Below, one piece after another: positions 26,145 through 34,568 of a stretch of DNA of 64,000 nt. The stretch is from Alphaproteobacteria bacterium (GTDB taxonomy: Bacteria > Pseudomonadota > Alphaproteobacteria > Rhizobiales > Xanthobacteraceae): NCBI GenBank assembly GCA_037200445.1, contig JBBCGH010000001.1:5282001-5346000 (forward strand), given 5' to 3'. Under the pieces are notes generated by a model that saw nothing but the letters and a program-made list of their open reading frames with translations, had not been told where the DNA came from and searched no databases. The translations under genes and the position numbers were made by a program. Every line of letters starts with the position of its first letter. Positions within the stretch are counted from its first letter, which is position 1.

Positions 26145-26235
26145 TCCAGTAATCGCCGTCGTGGATCCGTCGCGGCGAACTCTAACTCTCACGTCCCGTG
26201 CCTACTGGGTCCCCGCCTTCGCGGGGACGACGACC
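26122..26235. repeat. Paired-hairpin intergenic repeat, family R1 copy b
   Basis: ATCACCCGC-GCAG-GCGGGTGAT (26124-26145) followed by CCAGTA, then after about 60 bases TACTGG before GTCCCCGC-CTTC-GCGGGGAC (26209-26228). The layout equals copy a at 5590-5690, with compensating changes inside the stems. It supplies the stop codon of the AGE-family gene and fills the space between it and the convergent binding-protein gene. Confidence 0.85.
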
Positions 26236-26239
26236 CGAG

Positions 26240-27205
26240 TCACATCCCCACCTTCGCCTTTTCGTAGTAACTCAGATCGAGGTACTTGCCCGGATCGGCC
26301 GGCGTGCCCCCCTCGAACTGCGCGCGGAGCTTGAGCACGTTGCGCATGCCCGCCATGTCGAGCGCGCCGTCCACCTGAAAGCCCTTCAGCGTCGCGTCGA
26401 AAGCCTGTCCCGCAACGTCGGCCGGCAACTTCAGCCGTTCGGCCAGCAGCGCGACCGCCTCGGCCTTGTTGGCGGGGTTGAGCATCCAGCGCATGCCTTC
26501 GATATAGGCTTGCGTGTATTTGACGAGCGCGTCGGCGTTCGCCGCGCCCCATGAACGCAGCACGAAGGCCGCGCTCCCCTGATAGGCGCCGATCGCGTCC
26601 GCGACCGTGCCGAGCGCCTTCAGGCCCGCCTTTTCGGCGCGGATCGAGAACGGGGGATTCATGATCGCGGCCGCGTAGGTCCTGTCCTTGGTCAGCGCTT
26701 CGAGCCGCTGGCCCGTGCCGCCGACAGACTTCACCTCGTAGTCGCCCTTGTTGATGCCTTTCTGCCGCAGCATCTCGTAGAGCTGGAACGCGTAAGCGGT
26801 GTTCAGCGCATCGACCGCGACCGTCTTGCCCTTGAGGTCGGCGAGCGAGTTGATCTCCGGCTGCACGATCAGCCGGTTGAAGCTGTCGTCGCCGCCGAAC
26901 ACCACGGCGATGTCGACGTTCGCCTTGTCCTTGAGTGCAAACGCATTGTCGACCGCCGAATGAGCGATCTGGTAGCGCCCTTCGGCAAGCCCATTGCGCA
27001 GCTCGTCCGAGTTCGGCGTGAACTTCAGGTCCACCGCGAGATTACGTTTGGCGAAAAAGCCCTTTTGTTGCGCGGCGAACATCGGCAGGTTCTGCACACC
27101 CGGAAACACGATGACGGTGAGCTTGGTGTCCTGCGCGTGAGCCGCGCCCATCCATGTGGCCGCAAGCAGCACCATTCCGGCCGCGGCCGAGCGTCTCGAA
27201 ATCAT
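26240..27205 (-). CDS. NMT1/SsuA-type ABC transporter substrate-binding protein
   Basis: A 321-residue periplasmic binding protein. The signal peptide ends near MGAAHA/QDTKL. The body follows the NMT1/THI5-like pattern (FPGVQNLPMFAAQQKGFFAK, NSDELRNGLAEGRYQIAHSA, INSLADLKGKTVAVDALN, ALTKDRTYAAAIMNPPFS). Ligands of this group range from sulfonates to pyrimidine precursors; none can be assigned. No permease or ATPase gene is next to it. The upstream neighbour on the same strand is a SAF-domain oxidoreductase, separated by a repeat. Confidence 0.85.
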   Translation of the reverse strand: MISRRSAAAGMVLLAATWMGAAHAQDTKLTVIVFPGVQNLPMFAAQQKGFFAKRNLAVDLKFTPNSDELRNGLAEGRYQIAHSAVDNAFALKDKANVDIAVVFGGDDSFNRLIVQPEINSLADLKGKTVAVDALNTAYAFQLYEMLRQKGINKGDYEVKSVGGTGQRLEALTKDRTYAAAIMNPPFSIRAEKAGLKALGTVADAIGAYQGSAAFVLRSWGAANADALVKYTQAYIEGMRWMLNPANKAEAVALLAERLKLPADVAGQAFDATLKGFQVDGALDMAGMRNVLKLRAQFEGGTPADPGKYLDLSYYEKAKVGM

Positions 27206-27227
27206 GCGTCCCTCCCTCTTTCTTGTT

Positions 27228-27344
27228 CCCCGGACGCGGCGCAGCGCGAAGCGGTGCGACGCAGATCCGGGGTCGTTCTAGGTTCAGTGTGTGGAACGGT
27301 CCCGGTTCAGCAGCGCATCATTTCATGCTGCGCTGCGCCCGGGA
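27228..27344. repeat. Pair of CCCCGG-type hairpin repeats (family R3)
   Basis: Two imperfect hairpins lie in tandem: CCCCGGA (27228-27234) with TCCGGGG (27266-27272), and TCCCGG (27300-27305) with CCGGGA (27339-27344), the second with further pairing GCAGCGCA/TGCGCTGC inside. Elements of this type (CGGACGCGGCGCAGCG) are frequent in Bradyrhizobiaceae genomes. They fill the 141-base gap between two leftward genes. Confidence 0.75.
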
Positions 27345-27346
27345 CA

Positions 27347-28696
27347 CTACACATTCCGCCGCCCGAAAGCCGCCTCCATCTCGCGCCGCACCTTCACGGC
27401 GGTATCATTCGGGTCGTACTCGACATCGGCCCACTTCACGGCGGCGCCCTCGGCGATATCGCGCTTGAGCGTCACGTTGTGTGCGAGGCCGAGCGGCAAG
27501 AGGCCCTCGTCGAGCGAACGGTCGGCCGGCGTCTGCTTGCCCCAGACGCAGAAGCCGCCCTCGCCGTCGAGTATTTCGCCTGTCTTCAGATTTTTCTTTG
27601 CGGTTGCGACCACGTCGGAGCGGAAGCCGTTCGGCGCGCCGGTCGGCTCCTTGCGCAATGCCGCGGACGCGACCGAGATGCCCAGCTCCAGCCCGATCAT
27701 GTGGATCGGCCGGTAGAGCGCCGCATAGCGTCCGCCCTTGTCCTGCAGCATCGCGTATTCGGAAAAGCAGCGCCGCGCGTACTCGGTCTCGCCCTCGAAC
27801 ACCACGTAAGTGCCGAGCGCGAGATCGTGCGGCACGTTGCGCCCGTCGCGATAGACCGAGGAGACGACTTCGGTGACGCCCTCCCCCTCCAGCGTGCCGC
27901 CAGCGCTCTTCGGCTTGCAGATCTCGGCGAGCTCGAAGCGCGTCGCCGGCGGAAACGCAAGGCCGCCGCTCTGCGGCACCAGGCCCGTCGCGTTGCACAC
28001 CGCCGTCATCTCGATGCCGGACTTGGTGCCGTCCACGAACGAGTTGAACATCTTCGGATTGATCGAATTGCGGTCGGTGATTTTCAGATACTTGTCGAGG
28101 ATGTCCCACACGTTGTCGGGGTTGGACTGGTGGTAGTGCGGCTCGTAGCGCGTGCCCTTGCCGGCCGCGATCACCTTGAAGCCGGCGGCGCGCGCCCAGT
28201 CGACATGCTCGCAGATCAGCGCCGGCTGATCGCCCCAGGCGAGCGAGTAGACCACGCCCGCCTCCCTGGCACGGCGCGCGAGCAGCGGACCCGCAAGCGC
28301 GTCCGCCTCCACGTTGACCATCACGATGTGCTTGCCGTGCTGGATCGCTTTGAGGCAGTGCGCGATCCCGGCGCCCGGGATGCCGGTCGCCTCCACGATC
28401 ACCTCGATCTCGGGTGACGTGAGCAAGCCTTCCGCGTTGTCGACGACGACTGTCCCGCCGCTCTTGCGCGCATCGCCGATAGTCGCCGCTGCGTATTGAG
28501 CCGCCGGCCACCCCGCCGTCTCGAGTTGAGCGCGCGCACGCGCGACGTTCAGGTCGGCGACGCCGACCACATGCAGGCCCTGCGTGAGGCGCGCCTGCGC
28601 GAGAAACATGGTGCCGAACTTGCCGGCGCCGATCAGCCCGACCGTGACGGGGTTTCCGGCGGCTTTTCGCTCAAGCAACAGGGTATGCAGGTTCAC
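27347..28696 (-). CDS. Homoserine-dehydrogenase-like NAD(P) oxidoreductase with C-terminal SAF domain
   Basis: A protein of about 449 residues. The N-terminal Rossmann domain (VTVGLIGAGKFG) and a dehydrogenase-like middle (IVEATGIPGAGIAHCLKAIQ, VNVEADALAGPLLARRA) are followed by a SAF domain (LKTGEILDGEGGFCVWGKQT, LAHNVTLKRDIAEGAAVKW). Relatives are often mislabelled FlgA because of the SAF domain, and some act in sugar-acid breakdown; the substrate here is unknown. GGAGG abuts an ATG at 28702 with no spacing, so the GTG two codons later (28696) is the better start. Confidence 0.78.
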   Translation of the reverse strand: MNLHTLLLERKAAGNPVTVGLIGAGKFGTMFLAQARLTQGLHVVGVADLNVARARAQLETAGWPAAQYAAATIGDARKSGGTVVVDNAEGLLTSPEIEVIVEATGIPGAGIAHCLKAIQHGKHIVMVNVEADALAGPLLARRAREAGVVYSLAWGDQPALICEHVDWARAAGFKVIAAGKGTRYEPHYHQSNPDNVWDILDKYLKITDRNSINPKMFNSFVDGTKSGIEMTAVCNATGLVPQSGGLAFPPATRFELAEICKPKSAGGTLEGEGVTEVVSSVYRDGRNVPHDLALGTYVVFEGETEYARRCFSEYAMLQDKGGRYAALYRPIHMIGLELGISVASAALRKEPTGAPNGFRSDVVATAKKNLKTGEILDGEGGFCVWGKQTPADRSLDEGLLPLGLAHNVTLKRDIAEGAAVKWADVEYDPNDTAVKVRREMEAAFGRRNV

Positions 28697-28750
28697 GCGC
28701 ATCCTCCCAAATTTTCCAGCGGATGGCAGATCGCAACGCGGGCAGAAAGT

Positions 28751-29338
28751 CTACTGGCAAACCGCCTTCGAGACGAAGGACTCGTCGCGGCACTCGTGCG
28801 GATTGGGCGCGCGTCCTTCCCGCCACATCTGCGCCGGGCACTTGTACGACGAGGTGATATCGACACTGTTGCCGCGCGAGAATCCCTTCGCTTTGCACAT
28901 CGCAAGCGAGGCGACCTCGCAATCCGGCGCGCCGTTCGGCGCCGCCGCGCAGACCTGATATCCGGTCACGATATTGGTGACCGGCAGCCGCGCGACCGTG
29001 CCCGCCGCGTCGGTGACGCCCTTGGCGAGATCGCCGGCCGCGCTGGTCGTCGCGCCAATCGTTTCGCCCGCACCCTTCACGCCGGCGCCGACATTCGAGA
29101 TCGACTGATCGATGAACTTGCCAATCGCGCCGAACGTTTCCTGCGGGGTCGGCAAGAGCCGCGTGCCGCCCTGCGGCGGATCGGACGGCGCGGCCTCAGC
29201 CGGAGCGGTGATCACCGCCGGTGGATCGGACGGCGGCGGATTCGCAGCCTCGGCCAACGCGAGCCCAGGCGCGGCAGCGAGCAACGCGCCGATCGATGCG
29301 GCCGCGAAGGTGGAACGGAATGGCAGCGCTATGATCAT
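28751..29338 (-). CDS. Exported hypothetical protein with C-terminal cysteines
   Basis: A 195-residue protein with a signal peptide (ATG 29338; IGALLAAAPGLALA/EAANPP), a Pro/Ser-rich stretch, a glycine- and alanine-rich helical middle (FIDQSISNVGAGVKGAGETI) and a cysteine-bearing C-terminus (YQVCAAAP, PDCEVASLAMCKAKG, YKCPAQMW, ECRDESFVSKAVCQ). Six cysteines suggest disulfides in the periplasm. This is a conserved rhizobial protein type of unknown role. Confidence 0.72.
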   Translation of the reverse strand: MIIALPFRSTFAAASIGALLAAAPGLALAEAANPPPSDPPAVITAPAEAAPSDPPQGGTRLLPTPQETFGAIGKFIDQSISNVGAGVKGAGETIGATTSAAGDLAKGVTDAAGTVARLPVTNIVTGYQVCAAAPNGAPDCEVASLAMCKAKGFSRGNSVDITSSYKCPAQMWREGRAPNPHECRDESFVSKAVCQ

Positions 29339-29387
29339 GACTGAACGGATACGACCTGCGCCCAAGCCGTGGCAGAAATGAGGACGC

Positions 29388-29978
29388 TCATGCCCGCAGA
29401 TACCGCACCGCGAAGTAGAGCACGATGACGAGTGTTGCCGCTATTCCCGCGAGCAGCCCGAGCCGCTTCTCGATGAACTCGCGGATCGACTCGCCATAAC
29501 GCCGCAGCAGCCAGGCGAAGATCGCAAAACGGATGCCGCGCGCCACAATGCACGAGACGACGAACAGCCAGATGTTGACGCCGATCGCGCCCGAGACGAT
29601 CGACACGACCTTCATCGGCGGCAAATGTGCGAGGCCCGAGGTGATCAGCATCAGCAGCACTGCGTCGCGGCTGTCCGAGTTACGCAGCTTTTCGAATTGT
29701 GCGAGGCTGCCGTAGAACTCGAGCATCGGGCGCGCGATGTACTCGTAGGCGTAGTGCCCGAGGATCCAGCCGAACGCACCGCCGAGCACGGACGCGACGG
29801 TCGCGATCAGCGCGTAGCGCCATACGCGCTGCGGCTTCGCGATACCCATCGGGACGAACAGGACCTCGGCCGGGATCACGAACACCGAGCTTTCGACGAA
29901 CGCGATGAAGGCGAGCCACAACTCGGCGCGCGGGCGCGCCGCCAGCGACAGCGTCCAGTCATAGAGTCGTCTCAGCAT
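29388..29978 (-). CDS. YqaA/DedA-like (VTT-domain) inner-membrane protein
   Basis: A 196-residue membrane protein with about five hydrophobic segments. The VTT/SNARE-associated pattern is visible: FVESSVFVIPAEVLFVPMGI, GGAFGWILGHYAYEYIARPM, LMLITSGLAHLPPMKVVSIV. DedA-superfamily proteins affect lipid-carrier flipping and membrane homeostasis; YqaA-branch members are not characterised. ATG 29978 is preferred over an in-frame start eight codons upstream. Confidence 0.8.
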   Translation of the reverse strand: MLRRLYDWTLSLAARPRAELWLAFIAFVESSVFVIPAEVLFVPMGIAKPQRVWRYALIATVASVLGGAFGWILGHYAYEYIARPMLEFYGSLAQFEKLRNSDSRDAVLLMLITSGLAHLPPMKVVSIVSGAIGVNIWLFVVSCIVARGIRFAIFAWLLRRYGESIREFIEKRLGLLAGIAATLVIVLYFAVRYLRA

Positions 29979-30006
29979 CGGGTCCCCGGCGCCTTGAAAC
30001 ACAAAG

Positions 30007-30025
30007 CCCCGGATCAGGTCCGGGG
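30007..30025. repeat. Short CCCCGGA/TCCGGGG hairpin
   Basis: CCCCGGA-TCAGG-TCCGGGG, a perfect 7-base stem in the gap between hisE and the YqaA-like gene. It resembles one half of the R3-type repeats. It has no following T-run, so it is unlikely to be a simple terminator. Confidence 0.6.
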
Positions 30026-30077
30026 CGCGGCGGGTCTAGCGGTGCAGGAGGGGAAAGTCCATGCGCGGGCCGCTGCC

Positions 30078-30455
30078 TCAGCGTCGCTTGCGCAGCCGGC
30101 GCGCGTCGAGAGCAACGACCTTGCGGCGCGGATCGTCGAGCGCGTCTTTGGTGAGCTTCTCGGCGATGCCGAACAGCCGCTCGCGCCGCTCCATTTCCTT
30201 CCACACCTCGCGCGGCTGGACGCCGGACGAAACCCACAGCACGACGAGATTGTAGATGAGGTCGGCGCTCTCCTTCACGACCGCCTCGCGGCTGCCGTTC
30301 ATCGCGTCGATGACCACTTCGACGGCTTCCTCGGCGAGCTTCTTCGCCATCTTGGCGCGGCCCGAGCGCAACAGGCGCGCGGTGCGCGATTTTGTCGGAT
30401 CGCCCTGCCGTGCCCGGATGACCCCTTCGTAGAGGCGCTCGACCGAATCAGTCAT
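30078..30455 (-). CDS. hisE: Phosphoribosyl-ATP pyrophosphatase
   Basis: A 125-residue all-alpha NTP pyrophosphatase for the second step of histidine synthesis, PRATP to PRAMP. It has the MazG-fold metal site LAEEAVEVVIDAMNGSREAV with KESADLIYNLVVL. The C-terminus is basic. ATG 30455 (MTDSVERLYEGVI) is used in place of an upstream in-frame start six codons earlier. Other his genes are not in the window, although hisE is often at the end of the his cluster in this order. Confidence 0.9.
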   Translation of the reverse strand: MTDSVERLYEGVIRARQGDPTKSRTARLLRSGRAKMAKKLAEEAVEVVIDAMNGSREAVVKESADLIYNLVVLWVSSGVQPREVWKEMERRERLFGIAEKLTKDALDDPRRKVVALDARRLRKRR

Positions 30456-30576
30456 GCGCCGACCATAGCGCAACTGAGTCTATTAGTTGTTAACAAGTGA
30501 ATTTGTGACGCTACATGTGCCTACCAAGGCATGAACGGCGGCCGGTGGGCCGCCGCTTCTGCGGGATCAAGTCTCG

Positions 30577-31092
30577 TCAGTTGCTGCCACCGGCGTTCTG
30601 GCTGTTGGAGGGGGACAGCGGCGGCGCCTGGCCGTTCTGGCCGGCGGCGTTTCCGTAATTCGTCGCTCCCGGCACGTTCACGTTGGGACCGTGATAGCCC
30701 GGCTGGCCGCCTGAGCCGCCCCAGCGGCTGTAGTAGTCGCGCTGCGGATAACCGCGATGCTGATAGACCGGCGCGGACTGATATTGGTACGCGGGCGCAT
30801 CGTAGTAGCCGTAGGCCGGACCGCCGTAGTAGGGGCGCTCGTAGTACTCGCGGCGGCTGTTCGCCGCTGCAATCGCGCCGATGGTTCCCACGATCGCGCC
30901 GAACGCCGCGAGGGGTGCGCCCGGATTGCCGCGATAGCGCCGCTTGCGCGCCGCGCTGAAGTCGGTCGCATCGCTCTGCTGCTGCGCGATCATGGGGCCG
31001 CCTTGAGGCGCCGCCGCGGCCGGACGCAGGTCGAAGCTCGTCAGCGCGATCGCAATCGCCGTCGCACCGATCAATGCAGATTTGAGGGTCAT
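30577..31092 (-). CDS. Exported Tyr/Pro/Gly-rich small protein
   Basis: A 171-residue protein. ATG 31092 has AAGGAG eight bases upstream and opens a signal peptide (SALIGATAIAIALTSFDLRP) ending near AAAA. A short basic segment (RKRRYRGN), a glycine zipper-like helix (PLAAFGAIVGTIGAIAAANS) and a Tyr/Pro/Gln-rich low-complexity tail follow. Proteins of this style are common in the rhizobial envelope; the function is unknown. Confidence 0.68.
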   Translation of the reverse strand: MTLKSALIGATAIAIALTSFDLRPAAAAPQGGPMIAQQQSDATDFSAARKRRYRGNPGAPLAAFGAIVGTIGAIAAANSRREYYERPYYGGPAYGYYDAPAYQYQSAPVYQHRGYPQRDYYSRWGGSGGQPGYHGPNVNVPGATNYGNAAGQNGQAPPLSPSNSQNAGGSN

Positions 31093-31295
31093 GCTCGCTC
31101 TCCTTGGAGAACGCTCCGGCGCAATCAGGCTGAGCGCCGCCGGAAGCGAAGAAGTCGCTCGTTTCATCAACGTGCCGCATGATCGCTGAGTTCCGCTGAA
31201 TGCGATTTGAATGCGCATGCGTGCGAGATGAATGACGGAAACGTAATGTTGGCGGGGCTTTCTGGTACACCAGCGCGAACGCGCGCGAAATCGCG

Positions 31296-34200
31296 CTATT
31301 CGCCCTCCGAGAGAAGACTCGCGTTGCCGCCGGCCGCCGCAGTGTTGACCGTCACCGTCTGCTCAGTGGCAAAGCGTCGCAGGTAGTCGGGCCGCCGGCC
31401 TTCGGCCCAGTGCCGGAGAGACCGCTGCCACCGAACGGCTGCGTGCCGACCACCGCGCCGATCATGTTGCGATTCACATAGACGTTGCCGTTGGCGAGCC
31501 GCTCGACGATGTGCGCGGCGGTCTGATCGATGCGCGAATGGATGCCCAGGGTCAGGCCGTAGCCATTGTGGGCGATGTCGTCGATGAGTTGATCGAGCGC
31601 ACCCGCGCGCCAACGCACCACATGCAGCACCGGACCGAACACCTCTTCGGTGAGGTTCCCGCGCCCGGTCGAGCGCAATGATGGCCGGCGCCACATAAAG
31701 GCCCGAGGCCGGCGCGCCGTCATGGCGGAAGCGCACGCGGCTCGCATGCGCCGCCACCCATTTGTCGAGTTTTTCCTTCGCGTCCGCGTCGATCACCGGG
31801 CCGACATGCGTCGCGATCTCGCGCGGGTCCCCGACCACGAGCGCGCGCGCGGCGCCCTCGATCATCTCCAGCATGCGGTCGGCGACATCCTCCTGCACGC
31901 ACAGGAGCCGCAGCGCCGAGCAGCGTTGCCCGGCGGAGCGGAACGCCGAGGTGATGACATCGTCGGTGACCTGCTCGGGTAACGCAGTCGCGTCCACGAT
32001 CATCGCATTGATGCCGCCGGTCTCGGCGATCAACGGCGACGATCGGCCCGTCCTTGCCGGCGAGCGAGCGGTTGATGAGGCGCGCGACCTCGGTCGAGCC
32101 GGTGAATGCGACGCCCGCGACGCGCGGGTCGGCGACGAGCGCGGCGCCCGCCCGCCCGTCGCCGAGAACAAGATGCAGTGCGTCTGCCGGGATGCCCGCC
32201 TCGTGCATCAGCGCGACGGCCGCCGCGCCCATCTGCGGCGTCTGCTCGGCGGGCTTGGCGATCACCGCATTGCCCACAACCAGCGCAGCGACAACCTGCC
32301 CTGTGAAGATCGCGAGCGGGAAGTTCCATGGGCTGATGCAGATGAACACGCCACGCCCGCGATGATGCAGTTCGTTGGTCTCGCCGGTCGGACCGGGCAT
32401 GCGCTTGGGCGTAAGCGTGCGGCGCGCCTCGCTGGCGTAGTAGCGGCAGAAATCGACCGCCTCGCGCACTTCGGCAAGCGCATCGTCGAGCGTCTTGCCG
32501 CCTTCCGACTGCAGCACGGCGATCAATGCGTCGCGATTGCGCTCATAGAGATCCGCGACGCGTTCGAGCGCGTCCGCGCGTTCGCCGACCGGCGTCGCAT
32601 TCCAGGCGGGGAAGCCCTGTGCGGCGCCGGCCAGCGCATCGGTGACCCTCTCGCCTTTTGCCTGCTTGAGCGGCGCCGCGTTTTTCACACCCGCGAGCAG
32701 CGTCTCGCGGCTTGCGCGGTCGCCGAACTCCACGCCGGCGGAATTCTTGCGCGTGCCATAAAGATCGCGCGGCAGCGGAATGCGCGGGTGCCGCGCATGG
32801 CTCGCATCGGCGATCCAGGCCTGCGGCCTTTTGAGGATTTCGGACACCGGCACCGCGGGGTCGGCCGCAACCGACACGAAGGACGAGTTTGCGCCGTTCT
32901 CCAGCAGGCGCCGCACCAGATAGGCGAGCAGGTCGCGGTGTCCGCCGACCGGCGCATAGACGCGACACGCGACACCTGTTTCGGCGATCAGCGTCCTCGT
33001 AGAGCGCCTCCCCCATGCCATGCAGGCGCTGGAATTCGTAGCCTTCGACACCGCCTGCTTCCTCGATCACGCTCGCGACGGTGAGGGCGTTGTGGGTGGC
33101 AAATTGCGGATAGAGATGCGGCCGCGCGGCGAGCAGCTTGGTGACGCACGCCATGTAGTTGAGGTCGGTCATCGCCTTGCGGGTGAACACCGGATAGTCG
33201 GGCAACCCCCGCTCCTGCGCGCGCTTCACCTCCGTGTCCCAGTAGGCGCCCTTCACCAGACGGACCATGAGCCGCCGGTCGAGTGCGCGCGCCGCATCGC
33301 GCGCCCAGTCGATCACCGCGCCCGCACGCTTCTGGTAGGCCTGGATCGCAAGCCCGAAGCCGTCCCAGCCGGCGAGTGATGAATCCGCAAGCACCTTGCC
33401 GATCACCTCGAGCGACAGTTCAAGACGGTCCGCCTCTTCGGCATCGACCGTGAAATTGAGATCGAGCGCCTTGGCGTGCCGGGCGAGTTCGAGCACGCGC
33501 GGCGTCAGTTCCTCGAGTACGCGTTCGCGCGAGATCGCCTCGTAACGTGGATGCAGCGCGGACAATTTCACCGAGATGCCGGGCCGGTCCGGCAGCCGCG
33601 CGTTGCCGGCGGTGAGCCCGATCGCCTGAATGGCGCGCGCGTAAGAGAGGAAATAGCGCTCTGCGTCGGGAGCGGTGCGCGCACCCTCGCCCAGCATGTC
33701 GTACGAATAGCGGAATTCGCCGTGATGGGCGGCGCGAGCCAGCGCCTCCTCGATGCTCTGGCCGAGCACGAAATGGGAGCCGAGGAGCCGCATCGCCTGG
33801 CGCGTGGCCGTGCGCACGGCGGGCAGGCCGAGCCTTTTGCCGAGGCTTTCGAGAATGTTTTCAGGCGTCTCGCCCGGCTGGATGATGCGCGCCGAAATAC
33901 CGAGCGCCCAGGCCGAGGCCGAGACGAGCAACGCGTGCGACTTCACCTCGTGGCGGGTCCAGTCGCCGGTCGCGAGCTTGTCCTCGATCAGCCGGTCGGC
34001 GGTCGCGGCATCCGGCACGCGCAGCAATGCTTCGGCGAGCACCATGAGGGCGAGGCCCTCACGGGTCGAGAGCGAATATTCGCGCAGGAAGTCTTCGATC
34101 CCGCCCAGTCCGCCCGACTCGGCACGGATCGCCGCGACGAGCCGGCTCGCCCGCGCATCGATGCGCGCTTCCGCGTCGCGACCGCGCGGCGCCTCGCGCA

Positions 34201-34300
34201 GCAGCGCGGCCGCAAGCGCCTCGTCGGGCGGCGCGTAGGGCGCCGCGAAGGCGGGCAGAAGGCCGGATTGCTCGGTTCTCCGCGCGGCCACCGGGCTCAT
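31296..34300 (-). pseudogene. putA: putA, bifunctional proline dehydrogenase/P5C dehydrogenase, with four frame breaks
   Basis: The gene encodes proline to glutamate conversion. From ATG 34300 (GGGAGGG six bases upstream) the proline dehydrogenase half is intact: FTVDAEEADRLELSLEVI, RLMVRLVKGAYWDTEVKRAQ, LHGMGEALYE. The aldehyde dehydrogenase half is preserved only in pieces in different frames: RVYAPVGGHRDLLAYLVRRL to VAFTGSTEVARLINRSLAGK; ETGGINAMIVDA with catalytic Cys in FRSAGQRCSALR; GNLTEEVFGPVLHV to GGSGLSGTGPKAGGP; then PDYLRRFATEQTVTV to the stop. Joins need one base removed near 32994, 32037 and 31661 and one added near 31391. The repaired length, about 1,001 residues, is normal for a short PutA without the DNA-binding domain. 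Real decay or local sequence error are both possible. Confidence 0.85.
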
Positions 34301-34457
34301 GGGCGCCCTCCCTGCGACTCAGTCATCCCATTCTATGTAAGCATTGCGCGCTCCGCTGCGGCTCCCGGCCGGGCACCCGCCCGCGGATGCGGCAGGCTGC
34401 CGCCCCATTAGGCACGTTGCGCCGATGCGGCAGCGCGGCGCTTGCACTTTGGGACGG

Positions 34458-34490
34458 CATGTTCTTTGCTGAACATGACGGCTAACGTCA
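34458..34490. promoter_or_regulatory. Two overlapping inverted repeats between putA and the ABC importer operon
   Basis: CATGTTC-TTTGCT-GAACATG (34458-34477) overlaps TGACG-GCTAA-CGTCA (34476-34490) in the 268-base spacer between divergent transcripts. Both have the size of transcription-factor operators. The regulator is unknown, and no regulator gene is adjacent. Confidence 0.4.
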
Positions 34491-34568
34491 CAACAACCTC
34501 GCATCGGAACGCCATAACTCGGTCCTGGGGCGGACAGGTCCCGCTGGCGTCGCAAGAAAGGGACTTGG

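Noticed and set aside
31352-33051. Separate small aldehyde dehydrogenase-like genes downstream of putA
   Set aside because: The pieces join end to end into one PutA with single-base corrections; none has its own ribosome site or start.
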